From NCBI RefSeq assembly GCF_019711615.1, contig NZ_JAIGNS010000002.1, forward strand, positions 421,501 through 485,500: 64,000 bases of DNA, in the 5' to 3' direction. The position numbers and the translations under genes are program-made. The notes under the pieces were generated by a model. It saw only the letters and a program-made list of their open reading frames with translations. It did not search any database and was not told the origin of the DNA. Positions 55,799 to 64,000 of the stretch are shown piece after piece. The DNA is from Qipengyuania intermedia. Its GTDB lineage: Bacteria > Pseudomonadota > Alphaproteobacteria > Sphingomonadales > Sphingomonadaceae. The first letter of the stretch is position 1, and each line of letters opens with the position of its first letter.

Positions 55799-56284
55799 AT
55801 GAAAATTACCACCATATCTCGTTCGCCCCTTCGCATTGCACTGGGGCTCGCGCTTGTCGGCTGTGCCGGTGCGGTGCAGGCGACTGACATCGCAATGTAC
55901 CGCGATCCGAATTGCGGATGTTGCCTCTCGTGGCTCAAGCACGCGCATGAGCATTTCTCCGCAGATGGCGATGCGGTGGCTGCCAAAACCATCGAGAGCG
56001 AGAATATCGCCGCGATCAAGTCGGCCAATGGCGTGCCTGCCGATCTGGTGTCCTGCCACACCGCCATTGTCGACGGCATGGTGATCGAAGGTCATGTTCC
56101 GGCCGCGGATATCGAGCGTCTGCTCGAAGAACGCCCGGATGGGATCACGGGCCTTGCTGTTGCCGGCATGCCGCTCGGTTCGCCCGGTATGGAAATGGGC
56201 GAACGGCGGCAGGCCTACCAGGTCATAGCTTTTGGCCCGGACAAGCGGGTCGTCTGGTCGAGCTATCCGGCCAGCGGCAGCTAG
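55799..56284 (+). CDS. DUF411 metal-binding protein
   Basis: 161 residues. Leader with lipobox-like LVGC (Cys22) or signal-peptidase cleavage near VQA; then the DUF411 core: MYRDPNCGCCLSWLKHA (C39, C41, C42), a Cys-His pair in VSCHTAIVDGMVIEGHVPA, and GMPLGSPGMEMG. DUF411 proteins accompany copper and other metal resistance operons and are thought to bind copper in the periplasm. Follows DUF2231 by about 21 bases. Its TAG stop shares CTAG with the stop of the convergent DUF305 gene. Confidence 0.85.
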   Translation: MKITTISRSPLRIALGLALVGCAGAVQATDIAMYRDPNCGCCLSWLKHAHEHFSADGDAVAAKTIESENIAAIKSANGVPADLVSCHTAIVDGMVIEGHVPAADIERLLEERPDGITGLAVAGMPLGSPGMEMGERRQAYQVIAFGPDKRVVWSSYPASGS

Positions 56285-56886
56285 CGCGCGACTTCGACTT
56301 CCTCGCGGATTTCGGGCGTGATCTCGCGCTCGACCACTTTTTCGGCTTCGTCCAGCAGCTCCGGCGTCAGCTTTGCTGTGCGCGGGGGCAGGGGAGTGCC
56401 ATCACCCATTTCCCCGTTCGCTTCGATATCGGCGAGCAGGAGCTTCATCTCCGCGATTTCCTTCACCTGTGCCTCGATGATTGCGTCGGCCAGGTCGCGC
56501 ACACGCGGATCGCTTATCTCGGCGCGGCGGCTGGTGAGAACGGCGATGGAGTGGTGCGGGATCATCGCTTTCATCCAGGCCTCGTCCTCCACCGTCGCCT
56601 GGCTGCGCGCGAGGAACAGGAAGAGGAAGAAGCCCGCGATTGCGCCGATCATCACCAGCACCTTGGTCATGACGGTCTTGTACATGCCCCACATGAAACC
56701 GAGCATGATGACGATCATCGCCATGCCCATCATCAATGCCATCCACATCCGGGTCTGGCTGAAGAAGGCGTGATCCGCCTCGTAGATGTTGGAATATTTC
56801 AGCACGAACATCGTCACGATCGAAGTCGCGATCATGGCGAAGAAGGTGGCCCATTTGCCGCCGTGGCTGGAATCGTCCTGGTTCAT
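56281..56886 (-). CDS. DUF305-domain membrane protein
   Basis: 201 residues. Three N-terminal helices (about 12-30, 44-66, 72-92) followed by the DUF305 four-helix unit: WMKAMIPHHSIAVLTSRRAEISDPRVRDLADAIIEAQVKEIAEMK, with paired His and a Met that may hold metal. DUF305 is frequent next to copper-resistance genes. It converges on DUF411 and shares its CTAG stop. Role probably copper handling; inference from context. Confidence 0.85.
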   Translation of the reverse strand: MNQDDSSHGGKWATFFAMIATSIVTMFVLKYSNIYEADHAFFSQTRMWMALMMGMAMIVIMLGFMWGMYKTVMTKVLVMIGAIAGFFLFLFLARSQATVEDEAWMKAMIPHHSIAVLTSRRAEISDPRVRDLADAIIEAQVKEIAEMKLLLADIEANGEMGDGTPLPPRTAKLTPELLDEAEKVVEREITPEIREEVEVAR

Positions 56887-57141
56887 GGTTTCCCCGTTGT
56901 CTGACTAACCTGTCTGAACCCAAAGCGTTTCGCGGGGACGGACGGTTCCGGTCCGGCCACAATCCGAAACCGACTCACTTTTCGGTTACTTGGAATATGA
57001 GTGTGGCGATGCTCAATCCAAGAAATTGTCAAGTCCAATTGCAAGTCGCCAGAATTCGGTAGGGGCCTGCGCCGATTTTCGTTGCCGAAGAAATTCCCCG
57101 GGGCAAGCATTCCCAAGGGTTGCTTTAGCAGGGGGGGAGTT

Positions 57142-60100
57142 ATGGCCCAGAAATTCTCTAAAATCCGTTCTTTAGTTACTTCTACTGCCGTTTTTGCCCT
57201 GATGCAGGGCACGGCTTATGCGCAATCAGAGCCCGCTCCTGCTCCGGTTGAAGAAAGCGACGATTCCAACCAGATCGTGGTAACCGGGACACAAATCCGC
57301 GGCGCCCAGATCAACGACGTCCTGCCGGTGACCGTGCTGGACGAAAAAGCTATCGAGAACACCGGCGCCGCGTCGGGCGACGAACTCTTCCGATCCATCC
57401 CGCAGGCAGGCACCGTCGCGTTCAACGAACAGAACGCCACCACCCAGAACAGTGCGCGCGGCGACGTCGGGTCGATCAACCTGCGCGATCTCGGCACAGG
57501 CAACACGCTCCTGCTTATCAACGGGCGGCGCATGACGCTGCACCCGGGTTTCCAGACCGAACTGCTCGTTCCCGTGGTGAGCGCCGATACCAACGAAATC
57601 GCTCCCGGTAGCGTGCGTCGCCTCGAAGTCCTGCGCGACGGTGCATCGGCCATCTACGGCGCAGACGCCGTGGCCGGCGTGATCAACACCGTCCTGCGTG
57701 GCAATCGTACCGGAGGCTTCCTCGAAGCGGACTGGCGCGCATCGCAGCGCACCAGCCTTTACAATTACTCGATCAGCGGCGGTTACGGCTTCGACTTCGG
57801 CGGTGGCCGCGGCAACCTGACCGTCTACGGCGGCTATTTCAAAGAAAATGGCATGCCTGCGTCCGAACGCGATTACGCGGGTGAGGACAACCGGCTCCCG
57901 CTGGTCGAGGGCACGGACTTCGAAGGCGATGCATCGTTCAACAACCGCAACACCTTCGGCCCGTTCGGCCAGTTCGACATCCAGGCCCCGTCCAGCCGCA
58001 CACCGATCGGGGATGACGACTTCTACCTCCAGCCGTCCACTTTCCCGGGCTGCCGCCTCGATTTCGGTAACGGTATCTGCGCACGCAACGGCACCACGCC
58101 GACCAGCGCGGTCCGCTACAACACCAATTTCGGTAACAATCTCATCAGCGCCAAGAAGCGCTACAACGCGATGGCCCTGCTCAGCTACGAGCTGTCGAGC
58201 AATGTGGAAGCCTATTTCGAAGGCAGCTACTACCGCTCCGAAAACCGCCGCAATATCGAGGCTTCGGCGATCCTGAGCGCGGTGCCGGTCGGCATTGCGC
58301 GCGATGCCTACTGGAACCCCTTCGGCCCGACGACGCTGGCCGACGGTTCGCCAAATCCCAATCGCCTGCCGGGCACGACCATTGCAGCGGGCGGTGCCGA
58401 TCTCATCATGGAACGCTATCGTTTCGTCGATGTGGGCAACCGCGACGTGAGCGTCGACAAGGACACCTACCGCCTCGTTGCTGGCCTGCGCGGTTCGTTC
58501 GGCGCGTGGGATTTCGACACCGGTGTCCTGTATTCCGAGGCCGATCTGGTCGACCTTGCCCGCAATCGCGTGTCGCTCACGCTCATGCAGCAGCAGATCA
58601 ACCTGACGACGCCCGACGCCTACAACCCCTTCAACGGCGGCTGTCTCGACGATCCGGGCGAGGGCGATTGCACGCCCAATCCCGCTTCGTCGATCGACCC
58701 GTTCCGCATCGACGTCTTCCGCAAGGGCGGCACCAGCCTGGCGCTGGCGGATTTCAAGCTGAGCCGCGATGACCTGTTCACTCTGCCGGGCGGTGATGTC
58801 GGCGTGGCGACCGGGATCGAGTTCCGACGCGAGACTTTCTACGACGACCGCGATCCGCGTCTAGATGGCACGATTACCTTCACCGACAGCGTGACGGGCG
58901 ATTTCAACGGCAGCGATGTCGCGGGCACCAGCCCGTCTCCCGATACTGACGGCACGCGCGATGTCTATTCGGCATTTGCCGAAGTCTTTGTCCCGCTGGT
59001 CGCGCCCGACATGAATATCCCGCTGGTGGAGGAGTTGAACCTCCAGCTTGCTGGCCGTATCGAGCATTTCGCCGATATCGATGCGACGGCAATCGTGCCG
59101 CGCGTTGCCGCGTCCTGGACCACCTTCCCGGGCGTCACCTTGCGCGGTGCATGGTCGCAGGGCTTCCGTGCGCCGAACCTCGTGCAGGTCAACGATGAAG
59201 GAACCACGCGTTCGAACACGCGTGACGACTTCGTGGTCTGCCAGGCCCGCGTGGAAAAAGGCACGCTGGAAAACCTCGGCGCCTGCCCGGGTGCAGGCAC
59301 GATCAGCTTCCGTTCGGGCGCTCGCGATCTCGAACCCGAAGACAGCACCAGCATCAACCTCGGCGTGGTTCTGGAGCCGGTCTTCATCCCGGGCCTGACG
59401 CTGACGGCGGACTATTGGCGCGTGAAGCAGGAAGGGCTGGTCGGCACCTTCGGCGATGACAATGCCATCGCTCTCGACCTGCTGCGCCGTCTCAATGGCA
59501 GCACAAACCCGAACGTGATCCGCGAAGATCCGACGGCGGACGACATCGCCCTGTTCACAGGCACGAGCCTCGCCCCGGCAGGTGCGATCATCCAGGTGCT
59601 CGACCCATACCTCAACCTCGACAGCCGCGTATCAAAGGGCTGGGACTTCGGGATGTTCTACGACGTGCCGAACTTCGGCCTCGGCGACTTCCGCCTGCGC
59701 TTCAATGCCGCTCGTCTCGAAAGCTTCGTCCAGTCCGCCGGTCCGCAAGGGCAGGAACTGCTCGATGCTATCGAGAGCGGCCTGCTTCCGCCGGACGTTA
59801 GCGTCGATGGCTTGGGCGAATTGCTCGAGATCGAAGGGCGCCCGAAATGGCGTTTCAGCAGCGCCATCAACTGGGAAAGCGGACCGGTCGATGTCGGCCT
59901 TTTCGGGTCGTACGTCGGCGAGGTGTGGGACACGAGCGTCACCCGCGACGAATTGATCGAAACCGACGATCCAAACGGGAATTTCTACCGGGTCGACGAC
60001 TTCTTCACGGTCAATTTCTCGATCGCCTACACGATCAACAACGACACCGCGCTCGACGGAACGCGGTTGCGCTTTGCGATCAACAACCTGTTCGGTGAAG

Positions 60101-60195
60101 ATCCACCGCTGGCGGACGAGACCTATGGCTACTTCAGCGAACTGCACTCCGCACGCGGCAGGCAGTTCCATGTGGAGCTGCGCAAGTCGTTCTGA
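57142..60195 (+). CDS. TonB-dependent receptor
   Basis: 1017 residues. Signal peptide about 1-28 (MQGTAYAQ), TonB box-like QIVVTGTQI, plug (GSINLRDLGTGNTLLLINGRRM, DGASAIYGADAVAGVINTVLRG), and a C-terminal barrel ending HVELRKSF. ATG 57142 has GGGGGAG ahead; longer in-frame codons upstream to 57001 lack a signal. A terminator follows at 60225. Next gene is an enoyl-CoA hydratase, separately transcribed. Substrate unknown. Confidence 0.9.
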   Translation: MAQKFSKIRSLVTSTAVFALMQGTAYAQSEPAPAPVEESDDSNQIVVTGTQIRGAQINDVLPVTVLDEKAIENTGAASGDELFRSIPQAGTVAFNEQNATTQNSARGDVGSINLRDLGTGNTLLLINGRRMTLHPGFQTELLVPVVSADTNEIAPGSVRRLEVLRDGASAIYGADAVAGVINTVLRGNRTGGFLEADWRASQRTSLYNYSISGGYGFDFGGGRGNLTVYGGYFKENGMPASERDYAGEDNRLPLVEGTDFEGDASFNNRNTFGPFGQFDIQAPSSRTPIGDDDFYLQPSTFPGCRLDFGNGICARNGTTPTSAVRYNTNFGNNLISAKKRYNAMALLSYELSSNVEAYFEGSYYRSENRRNIEASAILSAVPVGIARDAYWNPFGPTTLADGSPNPNRLPGTTIAAGGADLIMERYRFVDVGNRDVSVDKDTYRLVAGLRGSFGAWDFDTGVLYSEADLVDLARNRVSLTLMQQQINLTTPDAYNPFNGGCLDDPGEGDCTPNPASSIDPFRIDVFRKGGTSLALADFKLSRDDLFTLPGGDVGVATGIEFRRETFYDDRDPRLDGTITFTDSVTGDFNGSDVAGTSPSPDTDGTRDVYSAFAEVFVPLVAPDMNIPLVEELNLQLAGRIEHFADIDATAIVPRVAASWTTFPGVTLRGAWSQGFRAPNLVQVNDEGTTRSNTRDDFVVCQARVEKGTLENLGACPGAGTISFRSGARDLEPEDSTSINLGVVLEPVFIPGLTLTADYWRVKQEGLVGTFGDDNAIALDLLRRLNGSTNPNVIREDPTADDIALFTGTSLAPAGAIIQVLDPYLNLDSRVSKGWDFGMFYDVPNFGLGDFRLRFNAARLESFVQSAGPQGQELLDAIESGLLPPDVSVDGLGELLEIEGRPKWRFSSAINWESGPVDVGLFGSYVGEVWDTSVTRDELIETDDPNGNFYRVDDFFTVNFSIAYTINNDTALDGTRLRFAINNLFGEDPPLADETYGYFSELHSARGRQFHVELRKSF

Positions 60196-60224
60196 TCCGG
60201 GCGTAGGAAACACCCGCAAATTCG

Positions 60225-60254
60225 CGAGGCGCGTCCGCTGGGCGCGCCTCGTTT
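60225..60254 (+). terminator. Intrinsic terminator after the third TonB receptor
   Basis: Perfect 9-bp stem CGAGGCGCG / CGCGCCTCG with loop TCCGCTGGG, followed by TTT. Confidence 0.8.
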
Positions 60255-60334
60255 GCTTTGGCGAGGGGCTTTCCCACTTGCCACGACGCTGCTCCCCGTG
60301 TTCCATCACGTTCGAGAGACACGAGGGAAAACGA

Positions 60335-61207
60335 ATGACCGACTACACGCAGATCAAGCTCGACATCGCAGATGGCGTCGCCACCGTCACGCTGCACCGG
60401 CCCGAGAAGATGAACGCTTTCACCCGCACCATGATGGCGGAGTTCATCGATGCGCTGGATAAGACCGACGCCGACGACAGCGTGCGCGCGGTGATCGTGA
60501 CCGGGCACGGCGACCGGGCATTCTGTGCGGGGGCGGACCTGACGCCGGAGGGCGGGGGCCACGTCTTCTCCGATCCAAACCCGGTCGAAGACCTTTCGGA
60601 CGAGCGTGTCCGTGACGGCGGCGGACGGTTGACCTTGCGCCTGTTCAATTCCAAGAAGCCGCTCATCGGTGCCTGCAACGGCGTAGCCGTGGGCGTGGGC
60701 GCCACCATGCAGCTGCCCTTCGATATCCGGCTGGCGAGCGACAATGCACGCTTCGGTTTTGTGTTCGCGCGGCGCGGGATCACGCCCGAAGCTGCCTCCA
60801 GCTGGTTCCTCCCACGTCTCGTCGGCATGCAGACCGCGCTCGAATGGTGCATGACAGGCCGCGTCTTCGATGCACAGGAAGCGCTCGATCGCGGGCTGGT
60901 GCGCTCGCTCCACCCCCAGGACGAACTGATGGACGCCGCGATGGGGCTTGCGCGCGAGATCGCGGACAATACCTCGGCCGTGTCGGTCGCCATGACCCGC
61001 GCGATGCTGTGGCGCCTCTCCACCACCGACCATCCGATGATGGCCCACCGGATCGACAGCCGCGCGATCTACCGCCTCAGCCGCAGCGCGGACGCGAAAG
61101 AAGGCATTGCCAGCTTCCTCGAGAAGCGGCCGCCCGCCTATCCCGACACGGTGGGCGAGAACATGCCCGACTTCTATCCGTGGTGGGACGAACCAGGTTT
61201 CGAATAG
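60335..61207 (+). CDS. Enoyl-CoA hydratase/isomerase (crotonase) family protein
   Basis: 290 residues. Crotonase signatures: VTLHRPEKMNAFTRTMM, RAFCAGADLTPEGGG (oxyanion and CoA contacts), PLIGACNGVAVGVGATMQLPFDIRLAS and the later FVFARRGITPEAASSW; the acidic residue in ITPEAAS is the usual hydratase Glu. It hydrates unsaturated acyl-CoA, but the crotonase superfamily is broad. ATG 60335 has ACGAGGGA 6-13 bases upstream. A MarR regulator gene follows. Confidence 0.92.
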   Translation: MTDYTQIKLDIADGVATVTLHRPEKMNAFTRTMMAEFIDALDKTDADDSVRAVIVTGHGDRAFCAGADLTPEGGGHVFSDPNPVEDLSDERVRDGGGRLTLRLFNSKKPLIGACNGVAVGVGATMQLPFDIRLASDNARFGFVFARRGITPEAASSWFLPRLVGMQTALEWCMTGRVFDAQEALDRGLVRSLHPQDELMDAAMGLAREIADNTSAVSVAMTRAMLWRLSTTDHPMMAHRIDSRAIYRLSRSADAKEGIASFLEKRPPAYPDTVGENMPDFYPWWDEPGFE

Positions 61208-61244
61208 TTGCAGATGAGATAGTCACACGCGCAACGGCCTTGCC

Positions 61245-61745
61245 ATGGCGGGCGGGGGCATTACAGCTACCGTCATGCCCACCCGCCAGCCCGCCCAGCG
61301 TCTCGCCGATTTCCTGCCGTACCAGCTTTCGGTCGCATCCAATGCGGTTTCGACCCGGATCGCGGAACAGTATCGCAAGCGCTTCGCGCTCAAGACGACC
61401 GAATGGCGCATCATGGCTGTCCTCGGCGATAGCGGCCCGCTGACGCAGCGCGAACTTTCGCAGCAGACGCTGATGGACAAGGTGCCGGTCAACCGCGCGT
61501 GCAAGACGCTTGAAACCCGCGGGCTGGCAGAGCGCACGCCCAATGCCAAGGACGGCCGTTCGCACCTGCTGGCGCTGACCGCTGAAGGAAAGGCGGTCCA
61601 CGCGGGCATCATGCCGCTGGCTCTCAAGATCGAGAAGGAAATGTTCTCGGTCCTGAGTGAAGACGAACGCGTGGCGCTGCGCGATATGCTTTCGCGCGTG
61701 CGCGACAATGCCGGGGACTTCGACGCAGAAAGCCTGGCCGACTAA
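61245..61745 (+). CDS. MarR-family transcriptional regulator
   Basis: 166 residues with a winged helix: TEWRIMAVLGDSGPLTQRELSQQTLMDKVPVNRACKTLETRGLAERTPNAKDGRSHLLALT; the DxRS wing (DGRSHLLAL) is typical. Neither ATG 61245 nor 61275 (MPTRQP) has a strong ribosome-binding site; the second keeps the family N-terminus. It likely governs the adjacent acyl-CoA gene or a detoxification process; unproved. The stop codon lies in the loop of a hairpin that also serves as 3' end. Confidence 0.9.
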   Translation: MAGGGITATVMPTRQPAQRLADFLPYQLSVASNAVSTRIAEQYRKRFALKTTEWRIMAVLGDSGPLTQRELSQQTLMDKVPVNRACKTLETRGLAERTPNAKDGRSHLLALTAEGKAVHAGIMPLALKIEKEMFSVLSEDERVALRDMLSRVRDNAGDFDAESLAD

Positions 61746-61791
61746 ACAGTCGACCAGGCTTTCCTATAGCGACCCGTTTTTTCGGGTTTTG
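61728..61791. terminator. Overlapping bidirectional hairpins after marR-like gene and tadC
   Basis: A 10-bp stem GAAAGCCTGG / CCAGGCTTTC (61728-61763), extended inward by GTCG/CGAC, encloses the MarR stop codon. It is followed by ACCCG-TTTTTT-CGGGT-TTT at 61772-61791, which has a U-tract for rightward transcripts. Together they can end transcription from both convergent genes. Confidence 0.7.
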
Positions 61792-61799
61792 TTAAAGGC

Positions 61800-62801
61800 C
61801 TACTTTCCGACCCCGCCGCTGAAGGCGTCCGCGATCGAACAGGCTGCCGGTCCGAGGATGACCACGAACAGCACGGGCAGGATGAACATGATGAGCGGAA
61901 CGGTCATGATGGCCGGAAGACGCGCGGCCTTTTCTTCGGCGCGCATCATGCGCTCGTTACGGAATTCAGCCGACAGGACGCGCAGTGCGCTGGCCAGGGG
62001 CGTACCGTAGCGTTCGGTCTGGATCATCGTGGTCACCACGCCCTGAACCGCTTCGAGGTTCACGCGATAGGCGAGATGCTGGAACGCGGTCTTGCGTTCG
62101 TTGAGGAACGACAGCTCGATCGCGGTCAGGGCGAATTCGTCACCCAGTTCCGGATAGGCGCGGCCAAGTTCCTTGGCGACGCGGTTGAACGCCGCGTCGA
62201 CGGTCAGGCCGGCTTCGGCGCAGATGACCAGCAGGTCGAGCGCGTCGGGAAGGCCCTTGCGGATCGCGTCGGTACGCTTGGCCGCCTTGTTCGACAGGAA
62301 AAGTTCCGGTCCCTTGTAGCCGGCGAAAACCGCTGCAGCGAGGGCCGCGACACGCTTGAACTGCCAGTCGGGCTGGACCTCGACCACGTAAAGCAGGGTG
62401 AAGGCAATACCGCCGAGGATGATCGGCAGGATCATGCGCAGGCCGATAAGGACGACCGCGATTTCCTTGTTGCGATAGCCGGCCCAGGCCAGCTTCTGCT
62501 GCATGTCCTCGACCTGGCTCTGCTGCAGCACCTTCATGCTGCCCAGGGTGTCCTTCACCTTGTCGGCCGTGTCGTTCTTGCGAACGAGGCTCTGGCGCTT
62601 CTTCGCGCTTGTGGTGACAAGGCCGTGCTTCAGCTCTTCGCGCCGACCTTCGAGCGCTTTGACGCGCTTGGCCATCGGGTCCTTGATCGTGACGGCCGAA
62701 TAGATCGCCACGAACACGGCCAGTGCCGCGATCCCGGCAAGGATCGAGCCGACGAGGATGACGTCGAAGCCGAGGAGGGTAGGGCCGCTTGCGGGTTCCA
62801 T
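61800..62801 (-). CDS. tadC: Tad pilus inner-membrane platform protein TadC
   Basis: 333 residues, type II secretion F-domain. N-terminal helix (DVILVGSILAGIAALAVFVAIY), then GLPDALDLLVICAEAGLTVDAAFNRVAKELGRAYPELGDEF..., the F-domain core, and C-terminal helix PAIMTVPLIMFILPVLFVVILGP. With TadB it forms the platform of the Flp/Tad pilus. It follows tadB with about 20 bases between; transcribed leftward. Confidence 0.92.
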   Translation of the reverse strand: MEPASGPTLLGFDVILVGSILAGIAALAVFVAIYSAVTIKDPMAKRVKALEGRREELKHGLVTTSAKKRQSLVRKNDTADKVKDTLGSMKVLQQSQVEDMQQKLAWAGYRNKEIAVVLIGLRMILPIILGGIAFTLLYVVEVQPDWQFKRVAALAAAVFAGYKGPELFLSNKAAKRTDAIRKGLPDALDLLVICAEAGLTVDAAFNRVAKELGRAYPELGDEFALTAIELSFLNERKTAFQHLAYRVNLEAVQGVVTTMIQTERYGTPLASALRVLSAEFRNERMMRAEEKAARLPAIMTVPLIMFILPVLFVVILGPAACSIADAFSGGVGK

Positions 62802-62820
62802 GATATCGCTTCCTCGTGCC

Positions 62821-63792
62821 TTAGATTTCGAAACTGACCATCTTGGCCATGATGAAGGCCCCGATGCTCATCCAGACCAGGCCGCCAAGGCCAGCCACGG
62901 TGAGACGATCATCGGTGAAGAACGCGCCGATGTAGGACGGGTTGATCCACCAGATCAGGCCGAAGACGATGAAGGGCAGGGCGCCGACGATGTAGGCCGA
63001 AGCCTTCGATTCCGAGCTCATCGCCTTGATCTTGAGCTTCATCTGGGCACGCTTGCGCAGCACGTCCGAAAGGTTGGACAGCGTCTCTGCCAGGTTACCA
63101 CCGGTTTCGCGCTGGATGGCGAGCGTGATGCAGAAGAAGTTGAATTCCGGGATGCCGAGGCGGTCGGCGGTCTGCTGGAGGGAATCCTCCATCGTGCGGC
63201 CGATCTTGATACGCTCGACGATGCCCTTGAACTCCACGCCGACCGGGCCGGGAACTTCCTGCGCCACGACGGCGAGGGTCTCGGTAACCGGAAGACCGGA
63301 GCGAAGGCCGCGAACGAGCAGTTCGATCGCATCAGGGAATTTCACGTTGAACTGATTGGTGCGCTTCTTGATCGCGCGGCTGACCACGAAGTGCGGGATA
63401 CCTGCGCCGACGAACACGCCGATGCCGACCGCAAGCCCGAACGAGCCCGACTTGAGGAAGATCGCGAGTGCAGCGACGAGGCCGAGGCCGAGCGATGCAT
63501 ATCCGTACTGGCTGAGCGTCCAGCCCTTGCCGGTCCGGTCGAGGCGGATGGCGAGCGCTTCGATGCGCGAACCCGATCCGGCCTGCCTGAACTGCTTGGG
63601 CTTGCGGGCAGCGATCGCCTTCTTGAGCTGCGATTCGACCTTGGCGTCGGTGCTTTCCGAGTGACGGTACCGCAGTTGCTGCAGGCGACGCTGGCTCTGC
63701 TTGCCTGCGTCGGGACCGGCAAATGCCACGTATCCGAGCACGAGCAGCGCGAGGATCCCGCCGGCAACCAGCATGAGCTGGACAATGTTCAT
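62821..63792 (-). CDS. tadB: Tad pilus inner-membrane platform protein TadB
   Basis: 323 residues. Starts with a membrane helix (QLMLVAGGILALLVLGYVAFAG); the F-domain contains FPDAIELLVRGLRSGLPVTETLAVVAQEVPGPVGVEFKGIV and TLAIQRETGGNLAETLSNLSDVLRKR, the usual TadB signature. Two C-terminal helices close it. It precedes tadC and follows, with an 86-base gap, another gene on the same strand. Confidence 0.93.
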   Translation of the reverse strand: MNIVQLMLVAGGILALLVLGYVAFAGPDAGKQSQRRLQQLRYRHSESTDAKVESQLKKAIAARKPKQFRQAGSGSRIEALAIRLDRTGKGWTLSQYGYASLGLGLVAALAIFLKSGSFGLAVGIGVFVGAGIPHFVVSRAIKKRTNQFNVKFPDAIELLVRGLRSGLPVTETLAVVAQEVPGPVGVEFKGIVERIKIGRTMEDSLQQTADRLGIPEFNFFCITLAIQRETGGNLAETLSNLSDVLRKRAQMKLKIKAMSSESKASAYIVGALPFIVFGLIWWINPSYIGAFFTDDRLTVAGLGGLVWMSIGAFIMAKMVSFEI

Positions 63793-63878
63793 CGTGTCTC
63801 TCCGTCCCGTACCGTAAACTTACCGTGAGGAGCGGATGACCCGGCCCGCATTGAGCCGGATCACTCCGTCATCCCCGT

Positions 63879-64000
63879 TCAGGCCTCTTCGACCTGGCCC
63901 TTGTCCTTCTTGGCGAGCAGCGACTTGATGTCGAAGCTGCCGAGGAGGGATTTCTTGCCGCCGGAAACGTGTGCCGCTTCCTCGCTTTCCTCGTCGCCGA
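63879..64000 (-). CDS. C-terminal tail of a Tad-cluster gene (cut by window edge)
   Basis: About 40 codons to the stop at 63879-63881, ending GSFDIKSLLAKKDKGQVEEA. The visible part is charged and probably disordered. Gene order of Tad clusters (ATPase tadA/cpaF before tadB) makes the ATPase the first guess, but the residues seen do not prove it. Confidence 0.5.
   Translation of the reverse strand, partial: GDEESEEAAHVSGGKKSLLGSFDIKSLLAKKDKGQVEEA

Overview
The window is high-GC chromosomal DNA from an alphaproteobacterium, most likely of the order Sphingomonadales (an Erythrobacteraceae-like relative). This rests on the gene content: several very large TonB-dependent receptors, an ATP12-type F1 chaperone, a STAS-fused MlaE permease, many S9/S46/M16 peptidases and a Tad pilus cluster. 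No species can be named from sequence alone. No tRNA, rRNA, CRISPR array, transposase, integrase or phage gene was seen.

Layout. 1-485: start of nhaA (minus strand). 567-3076: a glycosyltransferase matching the catalytic half of NfrB, translationally coupled to a beta-barrel-like protein. 3123-6876: TauE/SafE exporter, its TIGR02186-type partner and a HerA-like ATPase. 7002-10625: queE and valS (minus). 10729-14284: a four-gene Mla-type lipid transporter (permease, ATPase, MCE protein, lipoprotein). 14375-16677: small membrane protein, cfa and ATP12. 16677-19668: tightly overlapping minus-strand operon crcB-rluA-paiB-HAD phosphatase-small membrane protein-ATP12. 19874-25525: rpsU, an FKBP, then gatC-gatA-X-gatB-Y-trmL, where X is an A/T-richer membrane protein and Y resembles hydroxylaminobenzene mutase. 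25648-35812: an envelope and hydrolase region (S46 peptidase, two lipoproteins, a His-rich duplicated-domain protein, an M16 metallopeptidase, a penicillin-acylase-type hydrolase). 35932-40094: a second HerA-like ATPase and clpB with a heat-shock-type promoter. 40465-46091: TonB receptor plus S9 peptidase. 46719-52048: a second TonB receptor divergent from a thiolase and SDR dehydrogenase. 52053-56886: copper-resistance island (copB, copA, csoR, DUF2231, DUF411, DUF305). 57142-61745: third TonB receptor, enoyl-CoA hydratase, MarR regulator. 61800-64000: tadC, tadB and the tail of a further Tad gene (minus).

How the genes work together. The peptidases, the S9/TonB pair and the acylase suggest scavenging of peptides and acylated compounds. 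The thiolase, SDR and enoyl-CoA hydratase suggest beta-oxidation or branched-chain amino acid breakdown, with a LiuR-like operator before the thiolase. The copper island has a clear palindromic CsoR-type operator between copA and csoR. Most operons use 4-base start/stop overlaps (ATGA, GTGA, TGATG, TAATG), which settle many start codons.

Most interesting items: the shortened Nfr-like glycosyltransferase/barrel pair; an apparent attenuator ahead of the first TonB receptor; the two accessory membrane genes threaded through the gat operon; the structured leader of rpsU; and a roughly 500-base stretch at 46157-46663 with no gene.
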